Origin: Campylobacterales bacterium
GTDB taxonomy: Bacteria > Campylobacterota > Campylobacteria > Campylobacterales > QNZT01
Direction of reading: 5' to 3'
Length of the DNA: 13,756 bases
NCBI GenBank assembly: GCA_027056215.1
Contig: JALULO010000059.1
Coordinates: forward strand, 1-13,756
Below the pieces are notes generated by a model. That model was not told the origin of the DNA, did no database searches, and saw only the letters and a program-made list of their open reading frames with translations. Positions 6,803 to 13,756 of this stretch are shown one piece after another. Each line of letters begins with the position of its first letter. The first letter of the stretch is position 1. The translations under genes and the position numbers were made by a program.

Positions 6803-7444
6803 TTGAAAAATAAAAAGAGAGTAGTACTTTTTACTACTCTCTTCTCACTATTATGTATTTTCCCTTCTTTTTTAAATGCTGGTTTCATCTATGAAGGAGA
6901 CCATCTTATAAATGATAAAACAATCACAAAAATGAAAGAGATAGGTAAAGAACTTACACAAAAAACAGGTGTGACCATTGCATTGGTTACTAAAAAGCAT
7001 TTAACAAAAGCAGAGTTTCTTGAAATAAAAAATAGATATTTAAAAAAGCTTAAAGCCCCTTATGTTCTTTGGATTTTTTCCAAAACATATGAAGACAAAA
7101 AAGACTTTGGACTTAACAAGATGTTCAATTCACCGGATCTAAATGGAAAGTTTGATAAAAATTCACTTTTTAGCCCTTTTACTGGGTCTTTTATGAAATT
7201 GATTGTTATCCAAAAATCAAAATCTGATCCAACATCAGCAGCTTTTTTAAATGGCTATGCAGATTTAACAGATATGATTGCAAAATCATATAATGTCAAA
7301 TTAAAATCCAGTATCGGAAGTGAAAGCGAGACTTTTATAACTGTACTTAGAGTATTATTTTATCTAAGTCTCCTCTATTTTGTTTGGCTATATGTCAAAA
7401 GAAGATTTTTGGAAAAAGGAACAAATATTGAAAAAGCAGAGTAA
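6803..7444 (+). CDS. Membrane-anchored periplasmic TPM-like protein of the cco operon
   Basis: About 213 residues. A signal peptide (residues 1-26, ending FPSFLNA) leads to a periplasmic domain, then a C-terminal helix at about 179-198 followed by KRR, so the tail is cytoplasmic. The domain start, YEGDHLINDKTITKMKEIGK then ELTQKTGVTIALVTKKHL, resembles TPM (TLP18.3/Psb32/MOLO-1) domains. The acidic metal or phosphatase motif of that family is not clear, so the match is tentative. The start is uncertain: TTG at 6803 has AGGTGAT, complementary to the 16S 3' end, just upstream; an in-frame GTG at 6797 would add two residues. It lies between the oxidase subunits and the FixH-like gene, which suggests a role in oxidase assembly, but none is known to me. 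Confidence 0.7.
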   Translation: MKNKKRVVLFTTLFSLLCIFPSFLNAGFIYEGDHLINDKTITKMKEIGKELTQKTGVTIALVTKKHLTKAEFLEIKNRYLKKLKAPYVLWIFSKTYEDKKDFGLNKMFNSPDLNGKFDKNSLFSPFTGSFMKLIVIQKSKSDPTSAAFLNGYADLTDMIAKSYNVKLKSSIGSESETFITVLRVLFYLSLLYFVWLYVKRRFLEKGTNIEKAE

Positions 7445-7928
7445 ACTTAGTGAATTAAGATGGCCTATCGGCATCATACTTGCTATTATGGGAGTCATGG
7501 CACTAGGTGTTTGGACTATAGAACAAGCCAATATTAAACCTGTTGTTATGGATGATTATTATTTTGACACTTATCAAGATGTCGAAACAAATATCAATGA
7601 TATTATCAAAAAACAACAAGCTTTTGATAAAAAATACCATGTTGATATCGATAAAAAAGCATTTATACTTGGGAAAAACACTCTTTCCATTGTAATAAAA
7701 ACAAATACCAATAAGCCAGTAAATGATGCAAATATCACGCTTAAAATCACTAGACCTGATACAAACGAATTTGACAAAAAACCAAAACTCATAAGTCAGA
7801 AAAACGGTGTTTATAATTTCGAGAGTTTTGATATCCAAAAAATTGGTCGTTGGCAAATCATGACAAAGATCACTACCGCCGATCAACTTATCTCTTTTTC
7901 AAAAAACGAGGTCAATGCTACAAAATAA
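7428..7928 (+). CDS. FixH/CcoH-like cbb3 oxidase assembly protein
   Basis: About 166 residues from the chosen start. A short basic N-terminus and RWPIGIILAIMGVMALGVW form one membrane helix (about 12-30). KPVVMDDYYFDTYQDVETNI follows (37-56); WP before the helix and VxxDYY after it are hallmarks of FixH. The rest is a beta-rich periplasmic domain (TNKPVNDANITLKITRP, then GVYNFESFDIQKIGRWQIMT). FixH/CcoH helps cbb3 oxidase mature and binds copper-delivery partners. I prefer TTG at 7428 because AAGGA (7416-7420) stands seven bases before it; ATG at 7392 would add 12 residues but has no ribosome site. The gene overlaps the TPM-like gene by 17 bases and addB by 14. The name rests on short motifs and context. 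Confidence 0.72.
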   Translation: MKKQSKLSELRWPIGIILAIMGVMALGVWTIEQANIKPVVMDDYYFDTYQDVETNINDIIKKQQAFDKKYHVDIDKKAFILGKNTLSIVIKTNTNKPVNDANITLKITRPDTNEFDKKPKLISQKNGVYNFESFDIQKIGRWQIMTKITTADQLISFSKNEVNATK

Positions 7929-10272
7929 GAAGTTGGAAATCTATCCAACTTCAAGGGCAATCAGAGAACGTTTATATGCCTCATTACAAACCAATGCCCT
8001 ACTTCCAAAAACCATAACTATCGGAGAGTTTCAAAAAAAAGCTTTACTTGTTCCCGATCGGGTATTTGTCGATGAAGATACCAAAGTATTGCTTTTGCAA
8101 GAAGCCAGTGATTTTACAAACTTCAAAGCTCTGAATATCAACAGAGATTTTTTTGCATTTTTAAAAAACAGTAAATATATCTTCTCCTTCTTTGAAGAGT
8201 TGGCAGTTGAGATGGTAGAGCTAGAAACACTAAAAAGTTTCGATACTTATGCTGACTATCATGAACATCTAGAGATACTAGAAACACTGCACCAAGCGTA
8301 CCTCAAAAAACTTGATAAACACAACTATGTCGATAAGATGACCTTGCCAAAATATTATCAAATCAATGAAAATTATATACATACTTTTGATGAGATCATT
8401 TTACACTTAGAAGGATATCTAAGCCGATTTGAATTAAATCTCTTTATAGAAATCGCAAAACATACACACTTTAGCATAGAGATAAAAACAAATCAGTTTA
8501 ACCAAAAAATGATAGATACATTTAACTCTCTTGGCTTTGCTTTGGAAAAAGATCATAACTATACACTTGATCTTAGTAATATAGCGATCTTAGAGAAAAA
8601 ACCGCTCATCTTACCTACTGCACATTATGAGATTGCAAACTTTGAAAACAAAATAGAACAGATAGCCTTTATCAAAAAAAAAGTTTTTGATTTTATAGAA
8701 CAAGGCATCTTACCCGAAGAGATCATCATCATACTACCCAATCCTAGTACCGCTAAAATGCTTGATTTGTTTGATGAAGAAAACAACTTTAACTTCGCCA
8801 TGGGATTTGACTATAGCGAGTCACATATCTACAAAAAACTTTGGGCAGTCTATGAGTACTATATAGAAAAATCATACGAAAATATTTACCGCGTACAAAA
8901 CATAAAGCTGGACCTTAAATCCTTACAAGAGCTTCAAAAATCATGGGGGAAAAGGCTCACTCAAGAAGAGATTCTTTCCATGTTTTCAACACTGATTGAG
9001 AAAGATGAAAGCGATGCATATGGTATATATGATACAGAATTGAAACTTTTTTCTAAACTATTGCCCACCCTATCACACTACCCTTTTCACAAAGTATTGC
9101 ATCTCTTTTTAAACCGATTGGCAAAACAACGCATCGATGATAGTAGAGGTGGAAAGATTACCGTGTTAGAGATACTAGAAACAAGAGCGATTCAAAAAGA
9201 AGCAGTCATTGTAATCGATTTCAATGAAGGCACACTGCCAAGCAGTAGCAAAAAAGATCTCTTTTTATCGACTGCTATACGCACCCAATGCAAACTCCCC
9301 ACCCCAATAGACAGAGAAAACCTGCAAAAATATTACTATAAAAGTATCTTTGACAGTGCCAAAGAAGTTGCAATCGCTTACATACAAGATGAACAAAATC
9401 AACCCTCTCGTTTTTTAGATGAACTTGATTTAACCAATAAGCACACCCATTTTCCAAATCTAAAATCTATATTACTCCCTTTTTACACACCAAAAGAACA
9501 CTATATGCGTGATGATCTTATTCTCAAATACGATTTTACACAGACAAAGATATCTGCCACAAAACTCAAAACATTTCTTGATTGTAAACGAAAATTTTAT
9601 TTTAAATATATACAAGAGTTGTCGGAATTTGAGATACCCAAAGAGCAAAATAGCGAACGCCTTATAGGCACACTCATACACACAGCACTCAAAAATATCT
9701 ATACCCAAAACAATACTTTTATAGAAGTTGATACACTGCTTATCGCACTGCAAAGAGAGTTATATCTCTTAAGTGAAAACGATTTACACTTGCGTTTTTT
9801 GATAGATATCTGGCTTGAAAAATTAAAACCATTTATCAAACTTGAGATAGAGCGATTTAAAGAAGGATTTAGCGTATATACAGTTGAAAAACAATTTACC
9901 ACAAAATATGATAACTTCATGTTAAATGGAACTATCGATCGCATCGATCTTAAAGATTCGCAATACTTTATCTTAGACTACAAAACAGGAAAGATTCCCA
10001 AAATAACCGCAAAATCTTTGGAAAACACAACCGACTTTCAACTCCAGTTTTATTATCTACTGACACAACAGTTAGGTGATGTGGCTGATGCATTTTATTA
10101 TGATCTTAACAGTGGGGGGCTTGTTGATGAAAATTTGTTTGACGAAAAGCTTTTACTTTTGGAAGAGCATTTTAAAAGTTTACATACAAAAGAGTATAAC
10201 TTTACGATGACTGATGAGCGTAAAAAATGCCTCTACTGCCCCTATACACAAATCTGCAACAGGGTGATGTGA
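7915..10272 (+). CDS. addB: AddB-like subunit of the AddAB helicase-nuclease
   Basis: A 785-residue cytoplasmic protein that with AddA resects double-strand DNA ends for RecA. The C-terminal PD-(D/E)XK nuclease is clear: LIGTLIHTALKNIY, then D675 in GTIDRID and D688/K690 in DYKTGK. Four cysteines frame it, C557 (LDCKRKF) and C772, C775, C781 (CLYCPYTQIC), the iron-sulphur staple typical of AddB. The N-terminal part begins IYPTSRAIRERL and has no Walker A P-loop (no GxxGxGKT), so this subunit should not hydrolyse ATP; the middle part (for example GKITVLEILETRAIQKEAVI) keeps relics of the helicase fold. The start lies inside the FixH-like gene with GAGG just upstream. A8 (8033-8040) and A9 (8674-8682) runs occur but the frame is intact. 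Its stop overlaps addA. Confidence 0.9.
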   Translation: MLQNKKLEIYPTSRAIRERLYASLQTNALLPKTITIGEFQKKALLVPDRVFVDEDTKVLLLQEASDFTNFKALNINRDFFAFLKNSKYIFSFFEELAVEMVELETLKSFDTYADYHEHLEILETLHQAYLKKLDKHNYVDKMTLPKYYQINENYIHTFDEIILHLEGYLSRFELNLFIEIAKHTHFSIEIKTNQFNQKMIDTFNSLGFALEKDHNYTLDLSNIAILEKKPLILPTAHYEIANFENKIEQIAFIKKKVFDFIEQGILPEEIIIILPNPSTAKMLDLFDEENNFNFAMGFDYSESHIYKKLWAVYEYYIEKSYENIYRVQNIKLDLKSLQELQKSWGKRLTQEEILSMFSTLIEKDESDAYGIYDTELKLFSKLLPTLSHYPFHKVLHLFLNRLAKQRIDDSRGGKITVLEILETRAIQKEAVIVIDFNEGTLPSSSKKDLFLSTAIRTQCKLPTPIDRENLQKYYYKSIFDSAKEVAIAYIQDEQNQPSRFLDELDLTNKHTHFPNLKSILLPFYTPKEHYMRDDLILKYDFTQTKISATKLKTFLDCKRKFYFKYIQELSEFEIPKEQNSERLIGTLIHTALKNIYTQNNTFIEVDTLLIALQRELYLLSENDLHLRFLIDIWLEKLKPFIKLEIERFKEGFSVYTVEKQFTTKYDNFMLNGTIDRIDLKDSQYFILDYKTGKIPKITAKSLENTTDFQLQFYYLLTQQLGDVADAFYYDLNSGGLVDENLFDEKLLLLEEHFKSLHTKEYNFTMTDERKKCLYCPYTQICNRVM

Positions 10273-13007
10273 TGCCTTTTTACCAATCTTTAGCCTATGA
10301 AGCAAGTGCCGGTAGTGGAAAAACGTTTGCTTTGGTGATCCGTTATATCTCACTTTTATATCTTGGTGCAAAACCAAATACCATCCTAGCACTCACCTTT
10401 ACCAACAAAGCTGCAAATGAGATGAAGGTACGTATATCCACAGTACTCAAAGAGTTGCACCTACCCAAACGAAATGCCGAACTTGAAGAAATCTGTAATA
10501 CGATTTCACTCACTAAAGAGGAAGTGTTGCAACAAAGAGAAGCGATCTATCAAGACTATTTGACAAGTGAACTCAAAATCTCTACCATCGATAAGTTTTT
10601 TGCACAAATTCTCAGACTTTTTGCCAGTCACCTCGGCTTCATGCCTGATTTTCAGATAGAAGAGTTAGAAGATGAAACAAAGTTTATCAATAGATTTTTA
10701 ACCAACGTCAAAACCCAAAATGCTTATAAATCCCTTGTACTCTTTTCAGCAAGAGAAAGTAAACGGCTAAGTGATATATTTCGATTTTTAGAAAACATGT
10801 ATACAAAAGATTCGGAACTGGCAAATATCACCATAGACACACAAGTGAAAACCCCATCTGAGAAAGAGATCTTTGCCCTTGTAGCAAACCTAAAAATGCT
10901 TTTTGAGGATCACTGCCCTAAACTTTCTCCAAGAGCGAAAAAAACACTTGATGTTAAAGATATCAACGACTTACTATCAAAAAGTTGGCTCTGTAAAAAC
11001 TCCTTTGAATACTGGGACTATAAAAAATGTTATCTACCACAGATGGATACACTGCTAGAAGAGATTAAAATCAAACTGGCACTCTATTTTGTACAAAAAG
11101 ATGACTTTTTACTGGCAAAATATTTTACACTCTATCAACTCTACAAGATAAGTATACGCCATGAAAACATCGCAACCAATACACTAGGTTTCAATGACAT
11201 CACAAATGCACTCTATGAACTACTGCATGAAAAAATCGAAAGTGATTTTCTCTATTTTAGACTAGATAGCAAGATAGAACACCTGCTTATCGATGAATTT
11301 CAAGATACAAATATCGTGCAATTTAAGATCTTGTATCCGATCATAGAAGAAATTCATGCGGGTATCGGTACAAGAGAATTAAAGACATTTTTCTATGTGG
11401 GAGATATCAAACAATCCATCTACCGTTTCCGCGGTGGAGCAAAAGAGCTGTTTCACTTTGTACAAAAACATTTTGATGTAACACTCAAAAAACTAGATAC
11501 CAACTATCGAAGCAGTTGCAATATCGTTACATTTGTCAATGAAACGTTTCAAGATGTGATCAAAGGATACACGCCACAAAAGTGTTTTAACCGTGAAGAT
11601 AATGGTTATGTAAAAGTTAGTGTTTGTGATGATTTGGTACAAAATATCATTGATGAAACATTGACACTTTTGGAAAAAGGAATTGTTGTCGATGATATTG
11701 CCATACTCACCTACACCAACGGTGATGCTTTTTTAATCGAAGAAGCACTTTTACAAAAAGATGAAACCCTTAAAATCACGACACAAACTACACAAAAGCT
11801 GATCCACACACCCATGGTTTCTGCAATCATAGAACTACTAAAATATATCTATTTTGGTGAAAATGTCTGCAAAGCAAACTTTTTAGCAACAATAGGTTTA
11901 GCATGGGATAAAGAGGTTGATTTGCAACAGTTTAAAAGATACACTCCCCTGCCCCAGCTGATCAAACAAATCATCTTAGCATTTGATATTTCCGGAGATG
12001 ATAGTAACGTGCTAAAACTACTAGAGATCGCCACTGGATATAAAGATATCGAAGCATTTTTATTTGCCAGTGAAGCGTTAAACATCGACTCGCCTTCTAA
12101 AAAAAGTGAAGGTATCAAAATCCTCACCGTTCATAAATCCAAAGGACTGGAGTTTGAGCATATCATCATAGCCGACAGATTTAAGAAAAAGTCCGCTGAT
12201 AGATCAACACTCATCTTCTCTTACGATGATATCGCATTGACAGATATATATATACGAACATCCAAAAGAGATTGCGTCGATCAAAGCTACCATAATGCAC
12301 TCGAAAAAGAGAAACAACTCTCCTTTGAAGATGAATTAAACGTCCTATATGTAGCTTTTACAAGAGCGAAAGAATCTTTAATCATATGTCAAAAAGAAAA
12401 AGATTCAGCCTTTGCGCCCTTAAGACTAGAAGCTTACGAAAAAGGTTCTCTATCGATCAATCATGCACAACAAATTGATACAAAAACACCTGAACTTTTA
12501 TACCAAAAACATCGTCTGGGATTGCAAGAACAAAAAACAAAATCAAAGTCAGATCATGAACTAAATATATACGCCATAAACTTTGGAATCGCGATGCACT
12601 ATATGCTTGAAATTTTAGATAACTTTGATCCCAAAAACTTACAAACAGCCTACTGGTCGATGAAAAACCGTTATGAGATGCAGTTGAGGGATGGTGACTG
12701 TGAAAAGATTTTTGCACGGGTTGAGCAACTTTTAAAACATAACGAATTTCAAACACTCTGCCAAGGAACAGTAACCAAAGAACAGCCTATCACCTATAAA
12801 AAAGAGATAAAACAGATCGATTTGCTTATACAAAAAGAAGATTATTTTATCGTTATTGACTACAAAAGTTCAGATGAGATACGAAGTGAACACAAAACAC
12901 AAGTACGCCACTATAAAGAAGCAATCAAAGAGATTGTCAATATGCCAGTACTTGCTTATCTGTGCTATCTCAGAGAAAATGAAATCTTACTCTATCAAGT
13001 TAGCTAA
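10272..13007 (+). CDS. addA: AddA-like helicase-nuclease subunit (UvrD/RecB family)
   Basis: A 911-residue superfamily 1A helicase fused to a nuclease. Motifs in order: Walker A ASAGSGKT (K17), Ia LTFTNKAANEM, Walker B LIDEFQDT (D341, E342), III VGDIKQSIYRFRGG, IV NYRSS, V LTVHKSKGLEFEH and VI LYVAFTRAKESL. The C-terminal nuclease has H776 (GIAMHYML), D850 (QIDLLI) and D863/K865 (IDYKSS), followed by TQVRHYKEA, all consistent with an active site. With AddB it unwinds and cuts broken DNA ends and loads RecA. ATG at 10272 overlaps the addB stop (TGATG) and has AGGGTG five bases upstream; an ATG at 10227 is in frame but lies deep in addB. No terminator follows the stop. Confidence 0.95.
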   Translation: MPFYQSLAYEASAGSGKTFALVIRYISLLYLGAKPNTILALTFTNKAANEMKVRISTVLKELHLPKRNAELEEICNTISLTKEEVLQQREAIYQDYLTSELKISTIDKFFAQILRLFASHLGFMPDFQIEELEDETKFINRFLTNVKTQNAYKSLVLFSARESKRLSDIFRFLENMYTKDSELANITIDTQVKTPSEKEIFALVANLKMLFEDHCPKLSPRAKKTLDVKDINDLLSKSWLCKNSFEYWDYKKCYLPQMDTLLEEIKIKLALYFVQKDDFLLAKYFTLYQLYKISIRHENIATNTLGFNDITNALYELLHEKIESDFLYFRLDSKIEHLLIDEFQDTNIVQFKILYPIIEEIHAGIGTRELKTFFYVGDIKQSIYRFRGGAKELFHFVQKHFDVTLKKLDTNYRSSCNIVTFVNETFQDVIKGYTPQKCFNREDNGYVKVSVCDDLVQNIIDETLTLLEKGIVVDDIAILTYTNGDAFLIEEALLQKDETLKITTQTTQKLIHTPMVSAIIELLKYIYFGENVCKANFLATIGLAWDKEVDLQQFKRYTPLPQLIKQIILAFDISGDDSNVLKLLEIATGYKDIEAFLFASEALNIDSPSKKSEGIKILTVHKSKGLEFEHIIIADRFKKKSADRSTLIFSYDDIALTDIYIRTSKRDCVDQSYHNALEKEKQLSFEDELNVLYVAFTRAKESLIICQKEKDSAFAPLRLEAYEKGSLSINHAQQIDTKTPELLYQKHRLGLQEQKTKSKSDHELNIYAINFGIAMHYMLEILDNFDPKNLQTAYWSMKNRYEMQLRDGDCEKIFARVEQLLKHNEFQTLCQGTVTKEQPITYKKEIKQIDLLIQKEDYFIVIDYKSSDEIRSEHKTQVRHYKEAIKEIVNMPVLAYLCYLRENEILLYQVS

Positions 13008-13039
13008 TTCATACCAACAAAGTTATACCAAAAAAGCGT

Positions 13040-13045
13040 TATAAT
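13040..13045 (+). promoter_or_regulatory. -10 element directly before the coiled-coil gene
   Basis: TATAAT lies six bases before the ATG at 13052, so transcription would begin at or beside the start codon and give a leaderless mRNA. No -35 box or ribosome site is visible. The same TATAAT-N6-ATG layout occurs in front of the solute-binding protein gene (2393 down to 2381, minus strand). An alternative is that the gene is read from the addA transcript. Confidence 0.45.
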
Positions 13046-13051
13046 ATCTTT

Positions 13052-13549
13052 ATGTTAAAAGATATCTCAAAAAAACTTACCATGAAAAAGACTTTTTTTG
13101 TCACACAACTAGAAGGCTTTTTCAATGCTATATCTCACGAATACCAAGAATTAATCCATCAAAAAGAGATCGAAAATGCAGCATTGCAAGAAAAGATGAC
13201 AGAATTAGAAAAAGATGTCAAAAACCTTGTTGAAATCAAAAACAGACTCTTAAAAGAAGTCAGCATTGAAAAAGAACATGTTAATACACTACAAAATGAA
13301 CTAAAAACACTACAAAACAACAATAAATCAGATTTTCAACATAAACTTATAGTAGAAAATCAAGAGCTTAAAAAAAAGATTGACACAAAAGAGCAAAATG
13401 AGAGTCAAGCTGCAACGATCAAATCCTTGCAAGAGCAAATCAAAAAATTGCAACAAATCATCTCAAAAGGATCTTCGTATAAAAATACCCTACAAGATCA
13501 AAATCAAGAGGCACTTATTGAGGAGATTAGTAAGAGTCTTAAAAAATAA
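13052..13549 (+). CDS. Coiled-coil protein of unknown function upstream of recA
   Basis: A 165-residue soluble, highly charged protein without signal peptide or membrane helix. Residues 1-35 may form a small folded or helical head (KKTFFVTQLEGFFNAISHEY). From about 36 to 145 the sequence is an almost uninterrupted coiled coil with Leu/Ile heptads and abundant Lys, Glu, Gln and Asn (for example IKSLQEQIKKLQQIIS). The tail is QEALIEEISKSLKK. I do not recognise a family. The start at 13052 has no ribosome site; ATG 13082, ten codons later, is an in-frame alternative, also without one. It sits between addA and recA in the same direction. A role in DNA metabolism is suggested only by position; a structural or scaffold protein is equally possible. 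Confidence 0.7.
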   Translation: MLKDISKKLTMKKTFFVTQLEGFFNAISHEYQELIHQKEIENAALQEKMTELEKDVKNLVEIKNRLLKEVSIEKEHVNTLQNELKTLQNNNKSDFQHKLIVENQELKKKIDTKEQNESQAATIKSLQEQIKKLQQIISKGSSYKNTLQDQNQEALIEEISKSLKK

Positions 13550-13572
13550 TATTCCAAAATGAAATATTATTT
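13544..13572 (+). terminator. Weak AT-only hairpin between the coiled-coil gene and recA
   Basis: AAATAATATT (13544-13553) and AATATTATTT (13563-13572) are perfect ten-base complements with a nine-base loop. The repeat overlaps the stop codon of the coiled-coil gene. The stem has no G or C and only a short T-run within its arm, so it would end transcription poorly. It might instead be a protein-binding dyad upstream of recA. Confidence 0.4.
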
Positions 13573-13589
13573 GCCTACCTATAGGAAAG

Positions 13590-13598
13590 TATGATAAT
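13590..13598 (+). promoter_or_regulatory. Candidate -10 region of recA
   Basis: TATGATAAT offers two overlapping -10 matches (TATGAT and GATAAT). Transcription would begin around 13602-13605, about 26-29 bases before recA. A CCTATAGG palindrome (13578-13585) lies just upstream. No LexA-type operator is apparent, as expected since known Campylobacterota generally lack LexA. Confidence 0.4.
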
Positions 13599-13630
13599 CT
13601 ATACCAAAACAGATAAAAGGATAAACAATT

Positions 13631-13756
13631 ATGGATGATAACAAACGTAAAGCACTAGATTTAACCATCAAACAGATAGACAAAGCATTTGGTAAAGGGG
13701 CGATTGTACGTCTTGGTGACAAAGAGATAGAACCTATTGATTCAATCAGTACAGGT
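13631..13756 (+). CDS. recA: Recombinase RecA, N-terminal part
   Basis: The first 42 codons of recA; the gene runs off the right edge. The translation begins MDDNKRKALDLTIKQIDKAF and continues GKGAIVRLGDKEIEPIDSIS then TG, the conserved N-terminal helix and core start of bacterial RecA. RecA forms filaments on single-stranded DNA and drives homologous recombination. The ribosome site AAGGA (13617-13621) stands nine bases before the ATG. The ATP-binding Walker A motif lies beyond the window. Its position behind addB-addA puts the end-processing enzyme and the recombinase it loads side by side. Confidence 0.96.
   Translation, partial: MDDNKRKALDLTIKQIDKAFGKGAIVRLGDKEIEPIDSISTG

Noticed and set aside
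7503..7886. Open frame of 127 codons antisense to the FixH-like gene
   Set aside because: It has no ribosome site, a Phe/Ile/Cys-rich composition typical of reverse-strand AT-rich DNA, and lies wholly within a gene supported by motifs.
9472..9944. Two overlapping antisense frames opposite the addB nuclease domain
   Set aside because: The sense strand encodes conserved catalytic motifs; the antisense products are cysteine/phenylalanine-rich shadows without ribosome sites.
10227..10271. Upstream in-frame ATG for addA
   Set aside because: The extra 15 residues fall inside the conserved cysteine cluster coding of addB. ATG 10272 has a better ribosome site and the usual stop-start overlap, and places the Walker A loop at a typical distance from the N-terminus.
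13578..13585. CCTATAGG palindrome upstream of recA as an SOS operator
   Set aside because: It is only eight bases, does not resemble known LexA boxes, and known Campylobacterota generally lack LexA.
1..13756. Mobile elements, CRISPR arrays, tRNA/rRNA genes or phage genes
   Set aside because: I saw no repeat arrays, transposase-like or integrase-like frames, or tRNA-like sequence; all large frames belong to recognisable core families or to small operon members.

Overview
This is a low-GC (about one third G+C), gene-dense stretch of a Campylobacterota (Epsilonproteobacteria) chromosome. The placement rests on recognisable family content and gene order, not on a search. The markers are a pyruvate:flavodoxin/ferredoxin oxidoreductase gamma-like N-terminus, a ccoNOQP cbb3 oxidase operon followed by a DUF4006 protein and a FixH-like protein, an addB-addA pair, and recA. 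From memory, Campylobacter jejuni has a similar cco-to-add order (around Cj1490c to Cj1481c). A Sulfurimonas- or Sulfurovum-like genus is plausible, but I cannot fix the genus.

Layout. Bases 1-2381 read leftwards: an orphan family-5 periplasmic solute-binding protein, a HAD phosphatase coupled to it by an ATGA overlap, then the start of a por oxidoreductase operon that runs off the left edge. A 57-bp divergent gap holds a perfectly palindromic -10-like element. To its right, reading rightwards, lies a small YfaZ-like outer-membrane beta-barrel gene that ends in a good intrinsic terminator (3055-3079).

From 3238 to 13007 there is one tightly packed rightward gene string: ccoN, ccoO, ccoQ, ccoP, a DUF4006 membrane protein, a 34-residue membrane microprotein, a membrane-anchored periplasmic TPM-like protein, a FixH-like protein, addB and addA. 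Most junctions overlap or are only a few bases long, and I see no terminator inside. Oxidase structural genes, likely assembly factors and the double-strand-break repair nuclease/helicase may therefore share transcripts. A short coiled-coil protein gene (13052-13549) and the beginning of recA (13631 onwards) follow, each with its own -10-like sequence, so three recombination-related or adjacent genes sit together.

Most of the window is ordinary, well-conserved core genome. The parts worth a second look are the small membrane proteins around the oxidase, the hairpin and non-ATG starts at the microprotein/TPM/FixH junctions, two genes with an identical TATAAT-N6-ATG layout (candidate leaderless mRNAs), the symmetric divergent promoter, the leader dyad before ccoN, and a composition shift in the first third of ccoN. 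I saw no mobile element, CRISPR array, tRNA or rRNA. No gene-free stretch exceeds 300 bases.
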